In this document: one piece after another, positions 20,155 to 30,011 of the stretch
Numbering within the stretch: position 1 is the first letter of the stretch
Layout of the letters: every line of letters begins with the position of its first letter
Assembly: GCF_006937785.1 (NCBI RefSeq)
Contig: NZ_SJEE01000002.1
Coordinates: 284,003 to 348,002 of the forward strand
Source: Pseudanabaena sp. UWO311
Lineage (GTDB): Bacteria > Cyanobacteriota > Cyanobacteriia > Pseudanabaenales > Pseudanabaenaceae
DNA: 64,000 nt
Direction of reading: 5' to 3'
Notes under the pieces: model-generated
The model's input: only the letters and a program-made list of their open reading frames with translations
Database searches by the model: none
Told to the model about the DNA's origin: nothing
Translations under genes and position numbers: made by a program

Positions 20155-20202
20155 GGTTCGGTTTTGAGTGTTTTGCGATGTGGAATAACGTCGGTATAGA
20201 AG

Positions 20203-20236
20203 ATTAAAACTACCCTTGAGAAAGGGTAGTTTTAAT
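20203..20236. terminator. Terminator at the end of the Cache-type kinase
   Basis: ATTAAAACTACCCTT and AAGGGTAGTTTTAAT pair around GAG-A; the hairpin overlaps the stop codon of the kinase on the minus strand. Confidence 0.7.
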
Positions 20237-23200
20237 CACAAAGTAAAATGTTGTACCTTGAGTAACTAGATCAGACTCCCAACCTAATGAAGGATTGCCC
20301 CCAACCTCCCCAAAACTCTCAACCCATATCTTTCCATCCATTAGCTCAATCAATCTCCTACTAATCGCCAAACCTAAGCCAGTACCACCATATTTTCGAC
20401 TAATCGACGTGTCAGCTTGTGTAAAGGCTTGAAATAGGTTGGATATGCGATCGCTTTGAATACCAATGCCAGTATCAGTAACCGCAAATTTAAGTACATA
20501 TTGTTGATCATTATCAGATAATGGGCTACCACTAACCTCGACTGACACCTTGCCCTGAGGAGTGAATTTGATGGCATTCCCAACTAGATTGATCAAAACC
20601 TGACGCAAACGAGAGCTATCACTGATTACCTTTAAAGGGACTTGAGAATCGATTGTATATTGCAGTTCAATCTTTTTATCTTTAGCTTGACCATTCATTA
20701 AATTGCAAACTGAACTTAAGACCTCAGACAAGACAAATTCTCTTTGCTCTATTTTAAGCATCCCAGATTCAATTTTAGAAAAATCAAGAATATCGTTGAT
20801 GACCGCTAAAAGGACATCACCACTTTCGAGAATAGTTTGTACAAATTCTTCTTGATCTTCTGTAAGTTCGGTAGTGGCAAGTAACTGTGCCATCACTAAG
20901 ACTCCATTCATCGGCGTGCGAATTTCATGACTCATGTTAGCCAAAAACTCACTCTTAGCTTTAGTTGCTGCTTCTGCATCTTCTTTCGCTTTAGCCAAAG
21001 CTATTTCTGAAAGCTTCCGTTCTGTAATATCCCTAGAAATTTGGATAACTGTATCTTCAGTCAAGGGTGAAATATTGGAAGAAAACCATATTTCTCTACC
21101 ATCAATTTCTAAAATATAATCACAACTTGCCATTTGCTTGGTCGTCAAAGCTTTGTGAATGTTTTGCAAAATAAGATTAGCTACTTCCATCGGCAATTCT
21201 TCTTGAATTGGCTTACTTAAAACTTCCTCTTGAGTCCCTTTTAGATTCACGCCTTTAGTCGGAGCTACCTTGAGGCAACGCCCCTCTGCGTTGCGAACTA
21301 AGATTACATCAGTTAGGGCATTAAACAGAGTATTCTGCTCCATATATGCAGTTTTGAGATCGGCTTGACTTTCTCGCAGATCACTTTCAGTTTGTTTGCG
21401 ATCGCTAACATCTATAGAGATCCCAGCCATGGCATAAATATTGCCTTGTAAATCACTAAGCGGAAACTTCGTTGCAAAAAAAGTATGAATTCCATCAGGG
21501 AATTCTACGCTTTCTTCGACTTGAATCGTGGATTTTTGTAAGATTGCTTGATGGTCGTTAGCCCGTAGACTATCGGCAACTTCTATAGGTAGAAAATCAT
21601 AATCAGTTTTTCCAAACATTTCCGCTTGACTAATTTTCAATATCCGTTCAAATTCTCTATTAACATTTAAATACTTGCCATCTAGATCTTTGATATAGCT
21701 AATAGCAGGCATATTATTTAGAAATGCTTCTAATCTTGACTCGTTCTCAATGAGCGTAATTTCTAGTTGGTTGCGATCGCTAATATCTTTCATGACACCG
21801 ATCACACAGTCCTGATCGTCTATACATATAGTACTAGCCGATATTAATACTGTTTTTCTCTGTTTCGTCTTTGTATGAACTACTGCTTCAAAATTTTGAA
21901 TAATCCCTTTACTAATTAGGACTTCTCTATAATGATGGAGATCTTCAATATTCTCCCATAGTTCAAGTTGTACACATGTTTTGCCAATAATATCGCTTGA
22001 GTAAGCTTCTAGAAAATTACACAGACTTTGATTGACATATAAACATCTTCCTTCGGCTAATGTCGCAATCCATGCAGGATCGGGACTTACCTGAAAAATT
22101 GTCGAAAATTTGACTTCTGAATCTCGCAGAGAATTTTCCACTTGTGAAAATGATTGATGGAGTCGGGTAGACATCCAGTTAAACGATGTTGCTAGAGTTT
22201 TGAGCTCAGCAATCTCTACGTCTTCTGGTAAACTTTGCCAATTGCCCTTTGCGATCGATTCACTTGCTTTACTCAACCTCAATATTGAACGAGAAATCCA
22301 TCGAGCTGTAAGTAACCCCATCCCAATTGCAACAAACACAATCAGTCCACAGAAAAGAATTGTCCAATTAGTATTTGTTTGAATCTCGGACATAAAGTCA
22401 GATTCTGGGATCACGATTACTGAGAGCCAATCTAAATCTTCAGTTCCAAATTCAGTTTTTAGCGGTGCGATCTGCGCAAAATATCGGATGCCATCCTTTT
22501 CAAATCGAAACTTTTGATGTTCAGAAATACTCTCTAGACGACCAAAACGTTCTTTTAAATGATTGACAGTTATTTGGGTTGTGGCATTTTGGCTATCAAA
22601 AGCACTTAGTCTCCGATGATCAGGATCAACATTTTTAGCGAGAGTCTCTTTGTCTTGCGTTAATGGTGTCAATGTACCCTGACGAAAAGGAATCTCCCCT
22701 GTTGACATACCAATCATCTGTCCATTGAGATCAATGATAAAGGCTTGTCCTGTTTTCCCAATCTTGAGTTTCTGGAGAAAATCTCCTAATTGGGTCAGAG
22801 ATATCGAAGCTCCTAATACCCCCTGAAAGTTATTGTCACGATCGAAGAATGGTAAAAAGTTAACCGCAATAAGTGAAGGGTTATTTGGATTTGCCAAAGA
22901 AACATTTATCCTCCACAGCAATCGCCCTGCATTTTTGGTTTGTCCATACCAAGGATTATTCGGTGGATCGTTATGAGGATCATATGTAGTTGAGCGTCTG
23001 AGCAGCTTGAGGCGATTGCCGTCACTATCAGCTAAATAGTTATCCCATATGTTATTAGTTGATTTATCTCTTAGTCTAATCGCACGAGAACCATCATCTA
23101 ATTTTTCTATGATGAGAATTTCTTTTTGCTCATTAGCGATCGCTAATGCGGATACTTCTGGAAAAATCTGCGATTGTTGCCAAAAATATTTCTCTACAGT

Positions 23201-23488
23201 CGCCAAATCTTGCCAGTCTAGAATTCCCAGCTTGATACTAGCAGCGTTATTGCGGTTGATTTCAGTTGGCTTGCGGAGATGATTAATAAGGTTCTGCTCG
23301 ATGCGATCGCCTAATTCACTCATTACCTGACTTGCCATTTTATCGACTGCCATCTCGCTACTGCGATAGGACAAATAGCCTACCAAACCTACAGTTCCGA
23401 TAATTTGTATCACAAACGGTACAAGCAACACCCAATAAAGCGATATGTTACTTAGCAAAAATCGTTTGCGCAGATCTTGAAAAGACAT
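20210..23488 (-). CDS. Sensor histidine kinase (Cache-HAMP-PAS-PAS-PAS-HisKA-HATPase)
   Basis: A 1092-residue membrane kinase. A first membrane segment (about 20-42), a large periplasmic double-Cache-like sensor (about 45-360), a second segment (about 377-398) and HAMP (about 400-450) are followed by three PAS domains (about 465-585, 590-710, 720-835), HisKA with the phospho-acceptor His in MSHEIRTP (about 880), and HATPase with NLVGNAIKF, DTGIGIQ and GGTGLGLAI. Unlike its neighbour at 13591 it has no receiver or HPt domain, so it must signal to a separate partner. None is encoded next to it. Cache domains usually bind small extracellular molecules. Confidence 0.9.
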   Translation of the reverse strand: MSFQDLRKRFLLSNISLYWVLLVPFVIQIIGTVGLVGYLSYRSSEMAVDKMASQVMSELGDRIEQNLINHLRKPTEINRNNAASIKLGILDWQDLATVEKYFWQQSQIFPEVSALAIANEQKEILIIEKLDDGSRAIRLRDKSTNNIWDNYLADSDGNRLKLLRRSTTYDPHNDPPNNPWYGQTKNAGRLLWRINVSLANPNNPSLIAVNFLPFFDRDNNFQGVLGASISLTQLGDFLQKLKIGKTGQAFIIDLNGQMIGMSTGEIPFRQGTLTPLTQDKETLAKNVDPDHRRLSAFDSQNATTQITVNHLKERFGRLESISEHQKFRFEKDGIRYFAQIAPLKTEFGTEDLDWLSVIVIPESDFMSEIQTNTNWTILFCGLIVFVAIGMGLLTARWISRSILRLSKASESIAKGNWQSLPEDVEIAELKTLATSFNWMSTRLHQSFSQVENSLRDSEVKFSTIFQVSPDPAWIATLAEGRCLYVNQSLCNFLEAYSSDIIGKTCVQLELWENIEDLHHYREVLISKGIIQNFEAVVHTKTKQRKTVLISASTICIDDQDCVIGVMKDISDRNQLEITLIENESRLEAFLNNMPAISYIKDLDGKYLNVNREFERILKISQAEMFGKTDYDFLPIEVADSLRANDHQAILQKSTIQVEESVEFPDGIHTFFATKFPLSDLQGNIYAMAGISIDVSDRKQTESDLRESQADLKTAYMEQNTLFNALTDVILVRNAEGRCLKVAPTKGVNLKGTQEEVLSKPIQEELPMEVANLILQNIHKALTTKQMASCDYILEIDGREIWFSSNISPLTEDTVIQISRDITERKLSEIALAKAKEDAEAATKAKSEFLANMSHEIRTPMNGVLVMAQLLATTELTEDQEEFVQTILESGDVLLAVINDILDFSKIESGMLKIEQREFVLSEVLSSVCNLMNGQAKDKKIELQYTIDSQVPLKVISDSSRLRQVLINLVGNAIKFTPQGKVSVEVSGSPLSDNDQQYVLKFAVTDTGIGIQSDRISNLFQAFTQADTSISRKYGGTGLGLAISRRLIELMDGKIWVESFGEVGGNPSLGWESDLVTQGTTFYFVIKTTLSQG

Positions 23489-23547
23489 CTATAAATTTAT
23501 GCCCATAGGTACATATATCTAAATTGTATAGCGATTATCAGTTGTAA

Positions 23548-23600
23548 AACCAATTTTTGAGTTGTCAGTAGCTACGGCGCTGACAACTCAAAAATTGGTT
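23548..23600. terminator. Terminator after the HTH protein gene
   Basis: AACCAATTTTTGAGTTGTCA and TGACAACTCAAAAATTGGTT form a perfect 20-bp stem around a 13-base loop. It overlaps the stop of the gene ending at 23599. Confidence 0.75.
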
Positions 23601-24198
23601 AGGAGGGTCGTACAAACCATAAACTCCGTTTGCCATCGTGAGAAATACAATCCAGAATTAGGTCTTTGACCTTAATTGGCAATCGCCCACTTCGACGAGA
23701 TCTCCGTAAACTACTGGGAGAACATTCCAAAATTTTGGCAATCTCGGCAGTTGTCCAGAGTCGAGTAAACAAATCATCTGGGAAAGAAGACATACTCTGA
23801 GCGAGTTCTTTCCATGCCTGAACATAAATTTCAGTTGCATCAGTATGCTGGATTATTGTTTCGTTGTCATTGCTATTGTCTAACTCTACTAAAGCAGGAG
23901 GTCTTGGATCTAATTCGCCAAAAATTTCAGTGTCAATATAAACTTGAACATTGAAGATGTCGTCCCAACTTTTAAGAAATTCCTCTTCATTTTCTGTTTC
24001 TAAATTATTTTGGTCGCTTCCTAAGGACAGATCTGTTAAGAATGGTTTATCTGTGCCTCTTTTTACTGTAGAGATCAGATTTTCTAGGGATTCGATTATA
24101 TTCTGTTTGTTATGTTTTTTGTAGAGACTAATAATCTCTTGGATGGATCGGGCAAGCTCTTTTGGCACGGCTTGCATCTCTACATCTGTTTGCTGCAT
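23599..24198 (-). CDS. Hypothetical protein with C-terminal excisionase/MerR-like HTH
   Basis: An acidic protein of about 199 residues. The last 60 or so residues contain TTAEIAKILECSPSSLRRSRRSGRLP, which fits a helix-turn-helix of the MerR/excisionase type, followed by a short strand-rich end (DCISHDGKRSLWFVRP). The N-terminal 130 residues are low in recognisable motifs. The ATG at 24198 (MQQTDVEMQ) is my preferred start; a GTG at 24219 gives 7 more residues. A DNA-binding role is inferred from the HTH only. Confidence 0.55.
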   Translation of the reverse strand: MQQTDVEMQAVPKELARSIQEIISLYKKHNKQNIIESLENLISTVKRGTDKPFLTDLSLGSDQNNLETENEEEFLKSWDDIFNVQVYIDTEIFGELDPRPPALVELDNSNDNETIIQHTDATEIYVQAWKELAQSMSSFPDDLFTRLWTTAEIAKILECSPSSLRRSRRSGRLPIKVKDLILDCISHDGKRSLWFVRPS

Positions 24199-24445
24199 TG
24201 GCGGTAAGGGATCGACCACAGGAAAGACCCAAGTAAAATTACTGTGGAACTAAGTAACTTGGCATAATAAAAAATAAATTCAAAAACTTTACTGCCCGCT
24301 GCGGGTAAATTTTTTGCAGTTTTATATTTAATTTTGCTTAGCTACTTATAAAAGATTTCAAACAAATCCACGATTTTAAAAGTATAACGCTAGTCTCTAT
24401 GGTGACAACAACTATTCATTGATTTGGCGATCAGCAAAAGCACGT

Positions 24446-25396
24446 ATGTTTTCAAATACCTTTTCAACTTCTTCAAAATTTACCAATAAATTCCCAATAA
24501 TTTATTCTGACAGTTTTCTGAGTCATGATACTGGGATTTATCACCCAGAAAAAGCTGGTCGTCTTACAGCCATAGTTGAGGCTCTAAAAAATTCAGCGAT
24601 CGCCTCACAATTAGTCTGGCAAGAACCAACTGATCGACAAAATATCCTAAAAGAAGTTCTTCGTTTTCACACTCAAGAATATCTTGAAACTTTGCAGGCA
24701 ATTACCGAGCGCGGTGGTGGCTACATTGATGGCGATACAATCGCTTCGCCTCAAACTTATGATGTTGCCCTACTTGCCCTCAGTGCATGGCTTGATGGTG
24801 TTGATGTTGTTTTAGAGTCAGGTCGCCCATCCTTCGTACTAGCACGTCCCCCTGGTCATCATGCGCGTGCTCATTCGGGCATGGGTTTTTGCATTTTTGG
24901 AAATGCGGCGATCGCCGCCATGTCTGCAATTGATCGATTAAATCTCAAGCGTGTTGCCATTCTTGACTGGGATGTCCATCACGGCAATGGGACACAGGAG
25001 GCTGTCTGGGATCGTCCAGACATTGCCTATGTCTCAACGCATCAAGCACCGTTTTATCCGATGACAGGTCGCAAAGATGAGACAGGAAATCATGACAATA
25101 TTTTAAATATCCCAATGCGATCGGGTTCAGCGATCGCAGAATATTTGCCTGTGTTTGAAAATCAGATCATGCCGTTTTTACGAAATTTTGATCCCGATCT
25201 TTTAATTGTCAGTGCAGGATTTGATGCAAATGCTGATGATCCTTTGGCAAGTATTTTGTTAAATCCAGAGGATTTTGGCACATTTACGAATCTGTGTTTA
25301 GAGCTAACCACAAAAATCTTATTTGGGTTAGAAGGCGGCTATGACTTTGATAGTCTTTCGCGATCGGTCATTGCCGTAATCGAGCAATGCCTATAA
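24446..25396 (+). CDS. Histone deacetylase/acetoin-utilisation family hydrolase
   Basis: A 316-residue class II HDAC-like zinc amidohydrolase. Catalytic and metal residues are visible in RPPGHHA (about 133), DWDVHHGNGTQ (about 172) and SAGFDANADDPL (about 255), with the C-terminal FGLEGGYDF loop. Bacterial members deacetylate polyamines or acetylated proteins; the substrate here is unknown. The start is taken at the ATG 24446 rather than the TTG at 24419. It converges on rpsR across a duplicated terminator region. Confidence 0.9.
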   Translation: MFSNTFSTSSKFTNKFPIIYSDSFLSHDTGIYHPEKAGRLTAIVEALKNSAIASQLVWQEPTDRQNILKEVLRFHTQEYLETLQAITERGGGYIDGDTIASPQTYDVALLALSAWLDGVDVVLESGRPSFVLARPPGHHARAHSGMGFCIFGNAAIAAMSAIDRLNLKRVAILDWDVHHGNGTQEAVWDRPDIAYVSTHQAPFYPMTGRKDETGNHDNILNIPMRSGSAIAEYLPVFENQIMPFLRNFDPDLLIVSAGFDANADDPLASILLNPEDFGTFTNLCLELTTKILFGLEGGYDFDSLSRSVIAVIEQCL

Positions 25397-25559
25397 AGAA
25401 TAAAGAGACGCGCTGAGTCTCTCTATTTCTTATAAAAAAGGACGCATCACGTCCTTTTTTAACCTTCTTTGCCTATAAAAAATAGAGAGACGCATTGCGT
25501 CTCTCTATTTTTTTAAAAGTAAAGGACGCATCGCGTCCTTTACTTTTTAACCTTCTTTG
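25388..25559. repeat. Tandemly duplicated convergent terminator region
   Basis: Two diverged copies, 25388-25469 and 25470-25559, each run from TGCCTATAA (the end of the deacetylase gene) through a GAGACGC-type hairpin and a GGACGCATC/GCGTCC-type hairpin to TTAACCTTCTTT (the last codons of rpsR, complement). The result is four consecutive terminator stems between two convergent genes. Confidence 0.85.
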
Positions 25560-25774
25560 TTGATGAAAGGCAGTAATGCAACTACACGAGCTTGTTTAAT
25601 CGCTGTCGTCAATGCACGCTGTTGCTTTGCAGTTAAACCTGTAATGCGGCGAGGCAAAATCTTGCCACGCTCAGTGATGTATTTACGCAGTAATTCGACA
25701 TCTTTATAGTCGATTTTGGCAGCAGGCGCGATCGGGGAGAGGCGCTTGCGATAAAAAGAGGAGTTCATTGCCAT
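25547..25774 (-). CDS. rpsR: Ribosomal protein bS18
   Basis: A 75-residue small-subunit protein. The core [47 protein letters not shown] is nearly invariant in bS18. It lies 38 bases downstream of rpmG, the usual cyanobacterial pair. Its last codons are part of the local tandem duplication noted at 25388-25559. Confidence 0.97.
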   Translation of the reverse strand: MAMNSSFYRKRLSPIAPAAKIDYKDVELLRKYITERGKILPRRITGLTAKQQRALTTAIKQARVVALLPFINKEG

Positions 25775-25812
25775 GATTGGGATTACGCGGTTTTAGTTAT
25801 TGGATTAGTGGA

Positions 25813-26007
25813 CTATTTGATTTCTTTATGGACGGTATGAGAGTTGCAATGAGGGCAGAACTTTTTGAGTTCTAATCTTGCGGTTGTATTACGACGATTT
25901 TTCATGGTCGTATAACGAGATACACCAGGCGATCGCTTGTTAGCATTAGTGCGACATTCGGTGCACTCTAATGTAACTACGAGACGGACACCTTTGTTTT
26001 TAGCCAT
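25813..26007 (-). CDS. rpmG: Ribosomal protein bL33
   Basis: A 64-residue large-subunit protein with CxxC pairs (LECTECR near 14 and [15 protein letters not shown] at the end), matching the zinc-binding form of bL33. It is first in the rpmG-rpsR operon. Confidence 0.97.
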   Translation of the reverse strand: MAKNKGVRLVVTLECTECRTNANKRSPGVSRYTTMKNRRNTTARLELKKFCPHCNSHTVHKEIK

Positions 26008-26206
26008 TTTTTTAGTTGTGAGATTACTTAAAAGTGCGATCTACAATTGTTACACAAAAATACACCGATTTGAAATTTTCAATTTAGAAGATTTTTGAAA
26101 GTTTCAAATCGGCTAGATAGTGGAGCGATGGGGTTCGTGCAAAGTTATACAGAATTGATTTTTATATCGCTGTAACGTCAGAATTGTAGATTAACGCACA
26201 AGAGTG

Positions 26207-27250
26207 ATGTTTATGGTAGCGACCCAAGAAGTATATTTGCCACGCAATTGCACCTTTAGCCAAACTGATTGGCAAGCGCTTGCACCCTTCTGGTATCCTG
26301 TTGCCTTCTCCCATGAAATCACATCCGAAAAGCCCTATGGCACGCATCTATTAGATGAGCGCTTAGTAATCTATCGAGTTTCCGATGGTACGATTATCGT
26401 TGCCAAAGATCTATGCCTACATCGAGGCGCACCCCTAAGCTTGGGCTGGATTGAAAACGATCGTCTCGTTTGTCCTTACCATGGAGTGCAATATGACTGT
26501 AATGCTAAATGTGTTTACATTCCCGCCCAGCCTGAAGCGACAATTCCATCACGACTCAAACTTAAGACATATCCAGTTATGGAACGCTATGGGTTAGTCT
26601 GGACAAGGTTGATAGATAACGGTTCAGTTCCATTTCCTGAATTAGATGAATGGGAAGATCCAGACTACATTCAGGTATTGCCCAATTCCGTGGATTTAAA
26701 TGCGGCAGCAGGGCGGCAAGTAGAAGGATTTTTGGATGTTAGTCATTTTGCCTTTATTCATGCTAAGTCCTTTGGCGAAGCTGATAATCCTGAAGTTCCA
26801 GACTACACGATTGAGCAAACTACCTCTGGATTCAAAGCCGACTATATCAGCACTGTTAGTAACTATGCTCATGGCATGAAGCACTTAGCTCCATCTAATT
26901 TTTTATGGCGCAGGCTATTTGAACTGTTTATTCCTTTCACCGCTAAGTTAACTGTTTTTTTCCCCCATGGTAAATTGCATGTTCTCAATGCAGCTTCACC
27001 AATCTCTGCCCGTAAAACGAGATTATTCGTACCAATTTGTCGGAACTTCGATAAAGATGCTCCGCTACAAGACACCCTCGATTTTAATGATCAGGTGTTT
27101 TATGAGGACAAAGCGATCGTTGAGGAGCAATGGCCCGAAGATTTGCCTATTCGTCTTGCTGATGAGGTACATATTGCTGGCGATAAGAGTTCCATTACTT
27201 TCCGTAAGAAGCTGGCAGCTTTAGGTTTAGGCGAATCTTTTACGTCCTAG
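26207..27250 (+). CDS. Rieske-type oxygenase alpha subunit
   Basis: A 347-residue Rieske non-heme iron oxygenase of the VanA/pheophorbide-oxygenase-like group. The 2Fe-2S site is CLHRGAP (about 73-79) with CPYHGVQ (about 92-98). The mononuclear iron site is in the segment EGFLDVSHFAFIH (about 167-179). Such enzymes hydroxylate or demethylate a hydrophobic ring using a ferredoxin or reductase supplied elsewhere; the substrate cannot be told from sequence. I use the ATG at 26207, one codon after a GTG; the ATG at 26213 is also possible. Confidence 0.85.
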   Translation: MFMVATQEVYLPRNCTFSQTDWQALAPFWYPVAFSHEITSEKPYGTHLLDERLVIYRVSDGTIIVAKDLCLHRGAPLSLGWIENDRLVCPYHGVQYDCNAKCVYIPAQPEATIPSRLKLKTYPVMERYGLVWTRLIDNGSVPFPELDEWEDPDYIQVLPNSVDLNAAAGRQVEGFLDVSHFAFIHAKSFGEADNPEVPDYTIEQTTSGFKADYISTVSNYAHGMKHLAPSNFLWRRLFELFIPFTAKLTVFFPHGKLHVLNAASPISARKTRLFVPICRNFDKDAPLQDTLDFNDQVFYEDKAIVEEQWPEDLPIRLADEVHIAGDKSSITFRKKLAALGLGESFTS

Positions 27251-27365
27251 TTCGCGATCGCCATTTGAGCCTTGTTCTACATGGCTCAAATGGCGAGAAA
27301 TTGTAAGAATCAAAAAGCGATTCTTACAATTTTTCGGCTTAAGATTGCATCACTGGAATGAATTA

Positions 27366-27515
27366 TTAGCCTGAATAAGGTAATGAGGAGTGGTGAACAA
27401 CAATGCGTAGCTTACCGCTATCATCCTTAAAGAACTGCTAAGTCTTGTCTACAGTAACGACATTGCCTTCTTTAAGCGTTAGATATTTCTGCTTGCCTTC
27501 AAAAAGCTGTCTTGG
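27366..27515 (-). pseudogene. Relic of a SnoaL/DUF4440-like gene 3' end
   Basis: Read on the minus strand, this stretch encodes a peptide ending GKLRIVVHHSSLPYSG, preceded by GKQKYLTLKEGNVVTVDKT, which looks like the C-terminal end of a SnoaL-like (SgcJ/EcaC, CaMKII-association-type) protein. An in-frame TAG at 27439-27441 sits between the two blocks and no start or N-terminal region is seen, so it is a decayed remnant. The family call is moderate. Confidence 0.45.
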
Positions 27516-27546
27516 CAACCTTAGCTTCAGCCGCCCTTGAAACACT

Positions 27547-27595
27547 ACCCAAATAAATGAAGGCGGCGCTTCGCGCCGCCTTCATTTATTTGGGT
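27547..27595. terminator. Long palindromic hairpin
   Basis: ACCCAAATAAATGAAGGCGG and its complement form a stem of more than 20 bp around GCTTCG. It is almost the same sequence as the hairpin after nfu (13554-13598). Confidence 0.75.
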
Positions 27596-27765
27596 TTTAT
27601 GTCATAAGTAAAACTTTCATTGCTATACATTTGACTATGAACTCGTTTGCTTATGACTATGACAACAAAACTCATAGTCATAAACAAGCTAAATGTGTCT
27701 AAAAGTGTCCAACCGTGTAAGTGTTTACACGGTGTAAGTTAGTCTTAGTGGCTTGTATTGGTTAT

Positions 27766-27836
27766 CCAAGGTGTCGGAATCGAACCGACATATCAACGAT
27801 TATGAGTCGTTTGCTTTACCAGTCAGCCAACCTTGG
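27766..27836 (-). tRNA. tRNA-Met(CAU)
   Basis: The complement folds as a cloverleaf: acceptor CCAAGGT/ACCTTGG, anticodon stem AACGA/TCGTT with loop CTCATAA (anticodon CAU), and T arm GTCGG-TTCGATT-CCGAC. It is 71 nt with a short D loop. Elongator Met is most likely; tRNA-Ile2 (lysidine-modified CAU) is a possible alternative. Confidence 0.85.
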
Positions 27837-27929
27837 GCATATTGTGATTATAGACGTAAGTATTATATGCTATCAAGCAAGCTACCTTGCAGGTTGCCTA
27901 ATAGCAATTATTAGCTAAACAAGTTTGTG

Positions 27930-28676
27930 ATGGCAACACCCCAACCCCAAAAGCGAATCCGCAAGAAAAAAAAGCCACCTAAGAAATTTAGACTAAGTTA
28001 TAGTCTGATGCTCTTGTTTGCCATGATCATTGTGGGATCTGTGGCTGGACTAGTCGCCTTTAGTTTTGGGAAACAAGCACTAGAGGGCGTTAATCCTTCA
28101 CCTGCGGGAATAAAATTGCCTAAGGCAAGTCCAGTCTCTAAGCCTAAAGAGTCCCCAAAAGCATCACCTCAAAGTCAAACTGATGGTAAAACTTCTTTTC
28201 TCTTAGATGAAGCTGAAGTTATTGCCGAAATGAAAACCCGATCGCAGCAAGAGTTAGGCGGACTAACTCGACCAGCTTTTGTGGCAAAGGCAAATATTAG
28301 CGATCGCAAAAAAATCTATACCAGAGTCGATCGCGCCTATAACTCAATGCGTGATCCTCTAGCAGTTTCTGCCGATGCTGATGATCGGATTGCGGCAAGG
28401 ATTGCGGCTCTAAGGCAGAGGGTTTACACGAGCAGTCGTACTTACGACAGTAGCTTTGAGCGATCTTATGCGAATGGTAGCAATAGTCCAGCTTTACTCT
28501 CTACATCTGTAGAGCTACATCCTATTCGTAGTCGCTGGGAAGACCGTGATACATCTGTTGTAGGTAATCCTAGACAAGTCTCTGTCGAGGTCATTGAGGC
28601 TGCACCACAGCCAACTGGCAGCTTTTTTATTCCTGCGCAACAAGCACCTAGCTCTGCTGAAGTAAATCGACGTTAA
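27930..28676 (+). CDS. Hypothetical single-pass membrane protein
   Basis: A 248-residue protein with a very basic N-terminus (KRIRKKKKPPKK), one membrane segment (about 27-48), a Pro/Ser/Lys-rich linker (about 55-90) and a polar, Arg-rich extracytoplasmic region (about 95-248) with no motif I recognise. It starts at ATG 27930, next to a GTG at 27927. It stands alone between tRNA-Met and a set of hairpins. Confidence 0.6.
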   Translation: MATPQPQKRIRKKKKPPKKFRLSYSLMLLFAMIIVGSVAGLVAFSFGKQALEGVNPSPAGIKLPKASPVSKPKESPKASPQSQTDGKTSFLLDEAEVIAEMKTRSQQELGGLTRPAFVAKANISDRKKIYTRVDRAYNSMRDPLAVSADADDRIAARIAALRQRVYTSSRTYDSSFERSYANGSNSPALLSTSVELHPIRSRWEDRDTSVVGNPRQVSVEVIEAAPQPTGSFFIPAQQAPSSAEVNRR

Positions 28677-28679
28677 TAC

Positions 28680-28853
28680 AAAAGCACAAAATGGCTACGC
28701 CATTTTGTGCTTTTAAAACCCTTACAGGGTTTGTTTTTTCATTCACAAAAGTGTGACAACACTTTTGTGAATCGGTATAACTGCGCGAGAAGCGCTGCTT
28801 GTCTCCACTTCTTGTTAGTAAAAAGGGCTTGTGAAGCAAGCCCTTTTTACTAA
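28680..28853. terminator. Cluster of hairpins between convergent genes
   Basis: Three strong stems lie in a row: GCACAAAATGGC/GCCATTTTGTGC (28680-28714), ATTCACAAAAGTGT/ACACTTTTGTGAAT (28740-28771) and TTAGTAAAAAGGGCTTG with its complement (28815-28853). The last overlaps the stop of the LysM gene. They separate two convergent genes. Confidence 0.7.
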
Positions 28854-30004
28854 GTTGATCTTGATTGACGGTTAGAGCGAAATGAAAATCTTTGCGGAGA
28901 AAGATTGCCAGTCGCGATCGATTGTCTTGCTAGTTCAGCGCGTTCGCGTGATTTCGTCATCGCACTTGCGCCGCCAAAGGTTTCACGTAGAGCTAAATAA
29001 TTTTGGATAATCAGCGCTTCATTATCAGTAGATCCTTGCGCAACTTGAGCAGGAGTTAGACGCGATCGCGCGATCGCATCAGCAACGCAGGGAATGACAT
29101 GGCTAGGACGGTTGACATGGTGATCGAGCAGGAGCGCCACCGCAAATTCTGAGCTTAGGATTTGCGAAAGAGTAAAGCCTTGTAGCGTTTGGGTAGGCGT
29201 AAAATAAAATCGATCAAGTCGTGAAATTGCGTGTACTACTTGTACTGATTGCACTAGCGCATCCATGCCTGCGATCGCAAATCGTAAAGCCCAAAGTGGT
29301 TGTCGCATTAAGTTTTTATCAGCAGCACTCACTAGGCGATTACCATTAAGAGACATCCAACCCGTGATCCCATCTAGTGATGTTACATCCAAGCCAAACT
29401 GACCAAAATAGTATTGAAATTCAGATGGATAGCGCCTTTTGAGATTATTAAGTAATGCAGGTAGCTCGCCCTGTTGCTCCGCCGCTCCCAATGTCCACTG
29501 GAATATCCCAAAACTTAAGTACTGGCTGTCCCAAGTATTAATCGCATCAAGGCTGCCTTCATTTGCTGACGTTACCAGCATTACCTTGATTTCTGAAGGA
29601 CTCATCTGCACCTGTTGCAATAAGCCTGAGCCATAGGCGATAAAGTCGCGTAGTTTAAAAATACCTAGCCGATACAGTCCTAAATCTCTAGTTTTGGCAA
29701 ATGGCTCTTGTTGCCCAGTATTTAATAATTTGGCAATTACATCACTGCCAACAGTGGTAAAGGAAATTGCAATTTTATTGGGTGGATAAACTCCCTGCAA
29801 TGTATTCCTGACCATGGCGACCTCAGGATTTCGAGCGCTCGGTGGAGTTACCACGGGAATCAGCAGCTTCTGACCAATTTGTAAACTTGCAGGATTGGTA
29901 ATGTTATTAATCCGAGCAATCTCGCGCCAGTCAGCATTTGCGCCCAAAAAACGTTTCGCGATCGCAGATAGGGTATCTCCAGCTCTAACAATATATTCCT
30001 GCAT
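28850..30004 (-). CDS. LysM-domain protein
   Basis: A 384-residue protein that begins with a LysM peptidoglycan-binding domain (about 1-50: EYIVRAGDTLSAIAKRFLGANADWREIARINNI, then LQIGQKLLIP). The remaining 300 residues look like a globular domain with SANEGSLDAINTWDSQYLSFGIFQWTLG, a pattern reminiscent of lysozyme-like or chitosanase-like folds, in which the Glu could be catalytic; this is a guess. No signal peptide is seen with either start. The ATG at 30004 is preferred because the LysM begins there; the 30031 start overlaps the next gene. Confidence 0.7.
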   Translation of the reverse strand: MQEYIVRAGDTLSAIAKRFLGANADWREIARINNITNPASLQIGQKLLIPVVTPPSARNPEVAMVRNTLQGVYPPNKIAISFTTVGSDVIAKLLNTGQQEPFAKTRDLGLYRLGIFKLRDFIAYGSGLLQQVQMSPSEIKVMLVTSANEGSLDAINTWDSQYLSFGIFQWTLGAAEQQGELPALLNNLKRRYPSEFQYYFGQFGLDVTSLDGITGWMSLNGNRLVSAADKNLMRQPLWALRFAIAGMDALVQSVQVVHAISRLDRFYFTPTQTLQGFTLSQILSSEFAVALLLDHHVNRPSHVIPCVADAIARSRLTPAQVAQGSTDNEALIIQNYLALRETFGGASAMTKSRERAELARQSIATGNLSPQRFSFRSNRQSRST

Positions 30005-30011
30005 AGCTGTC

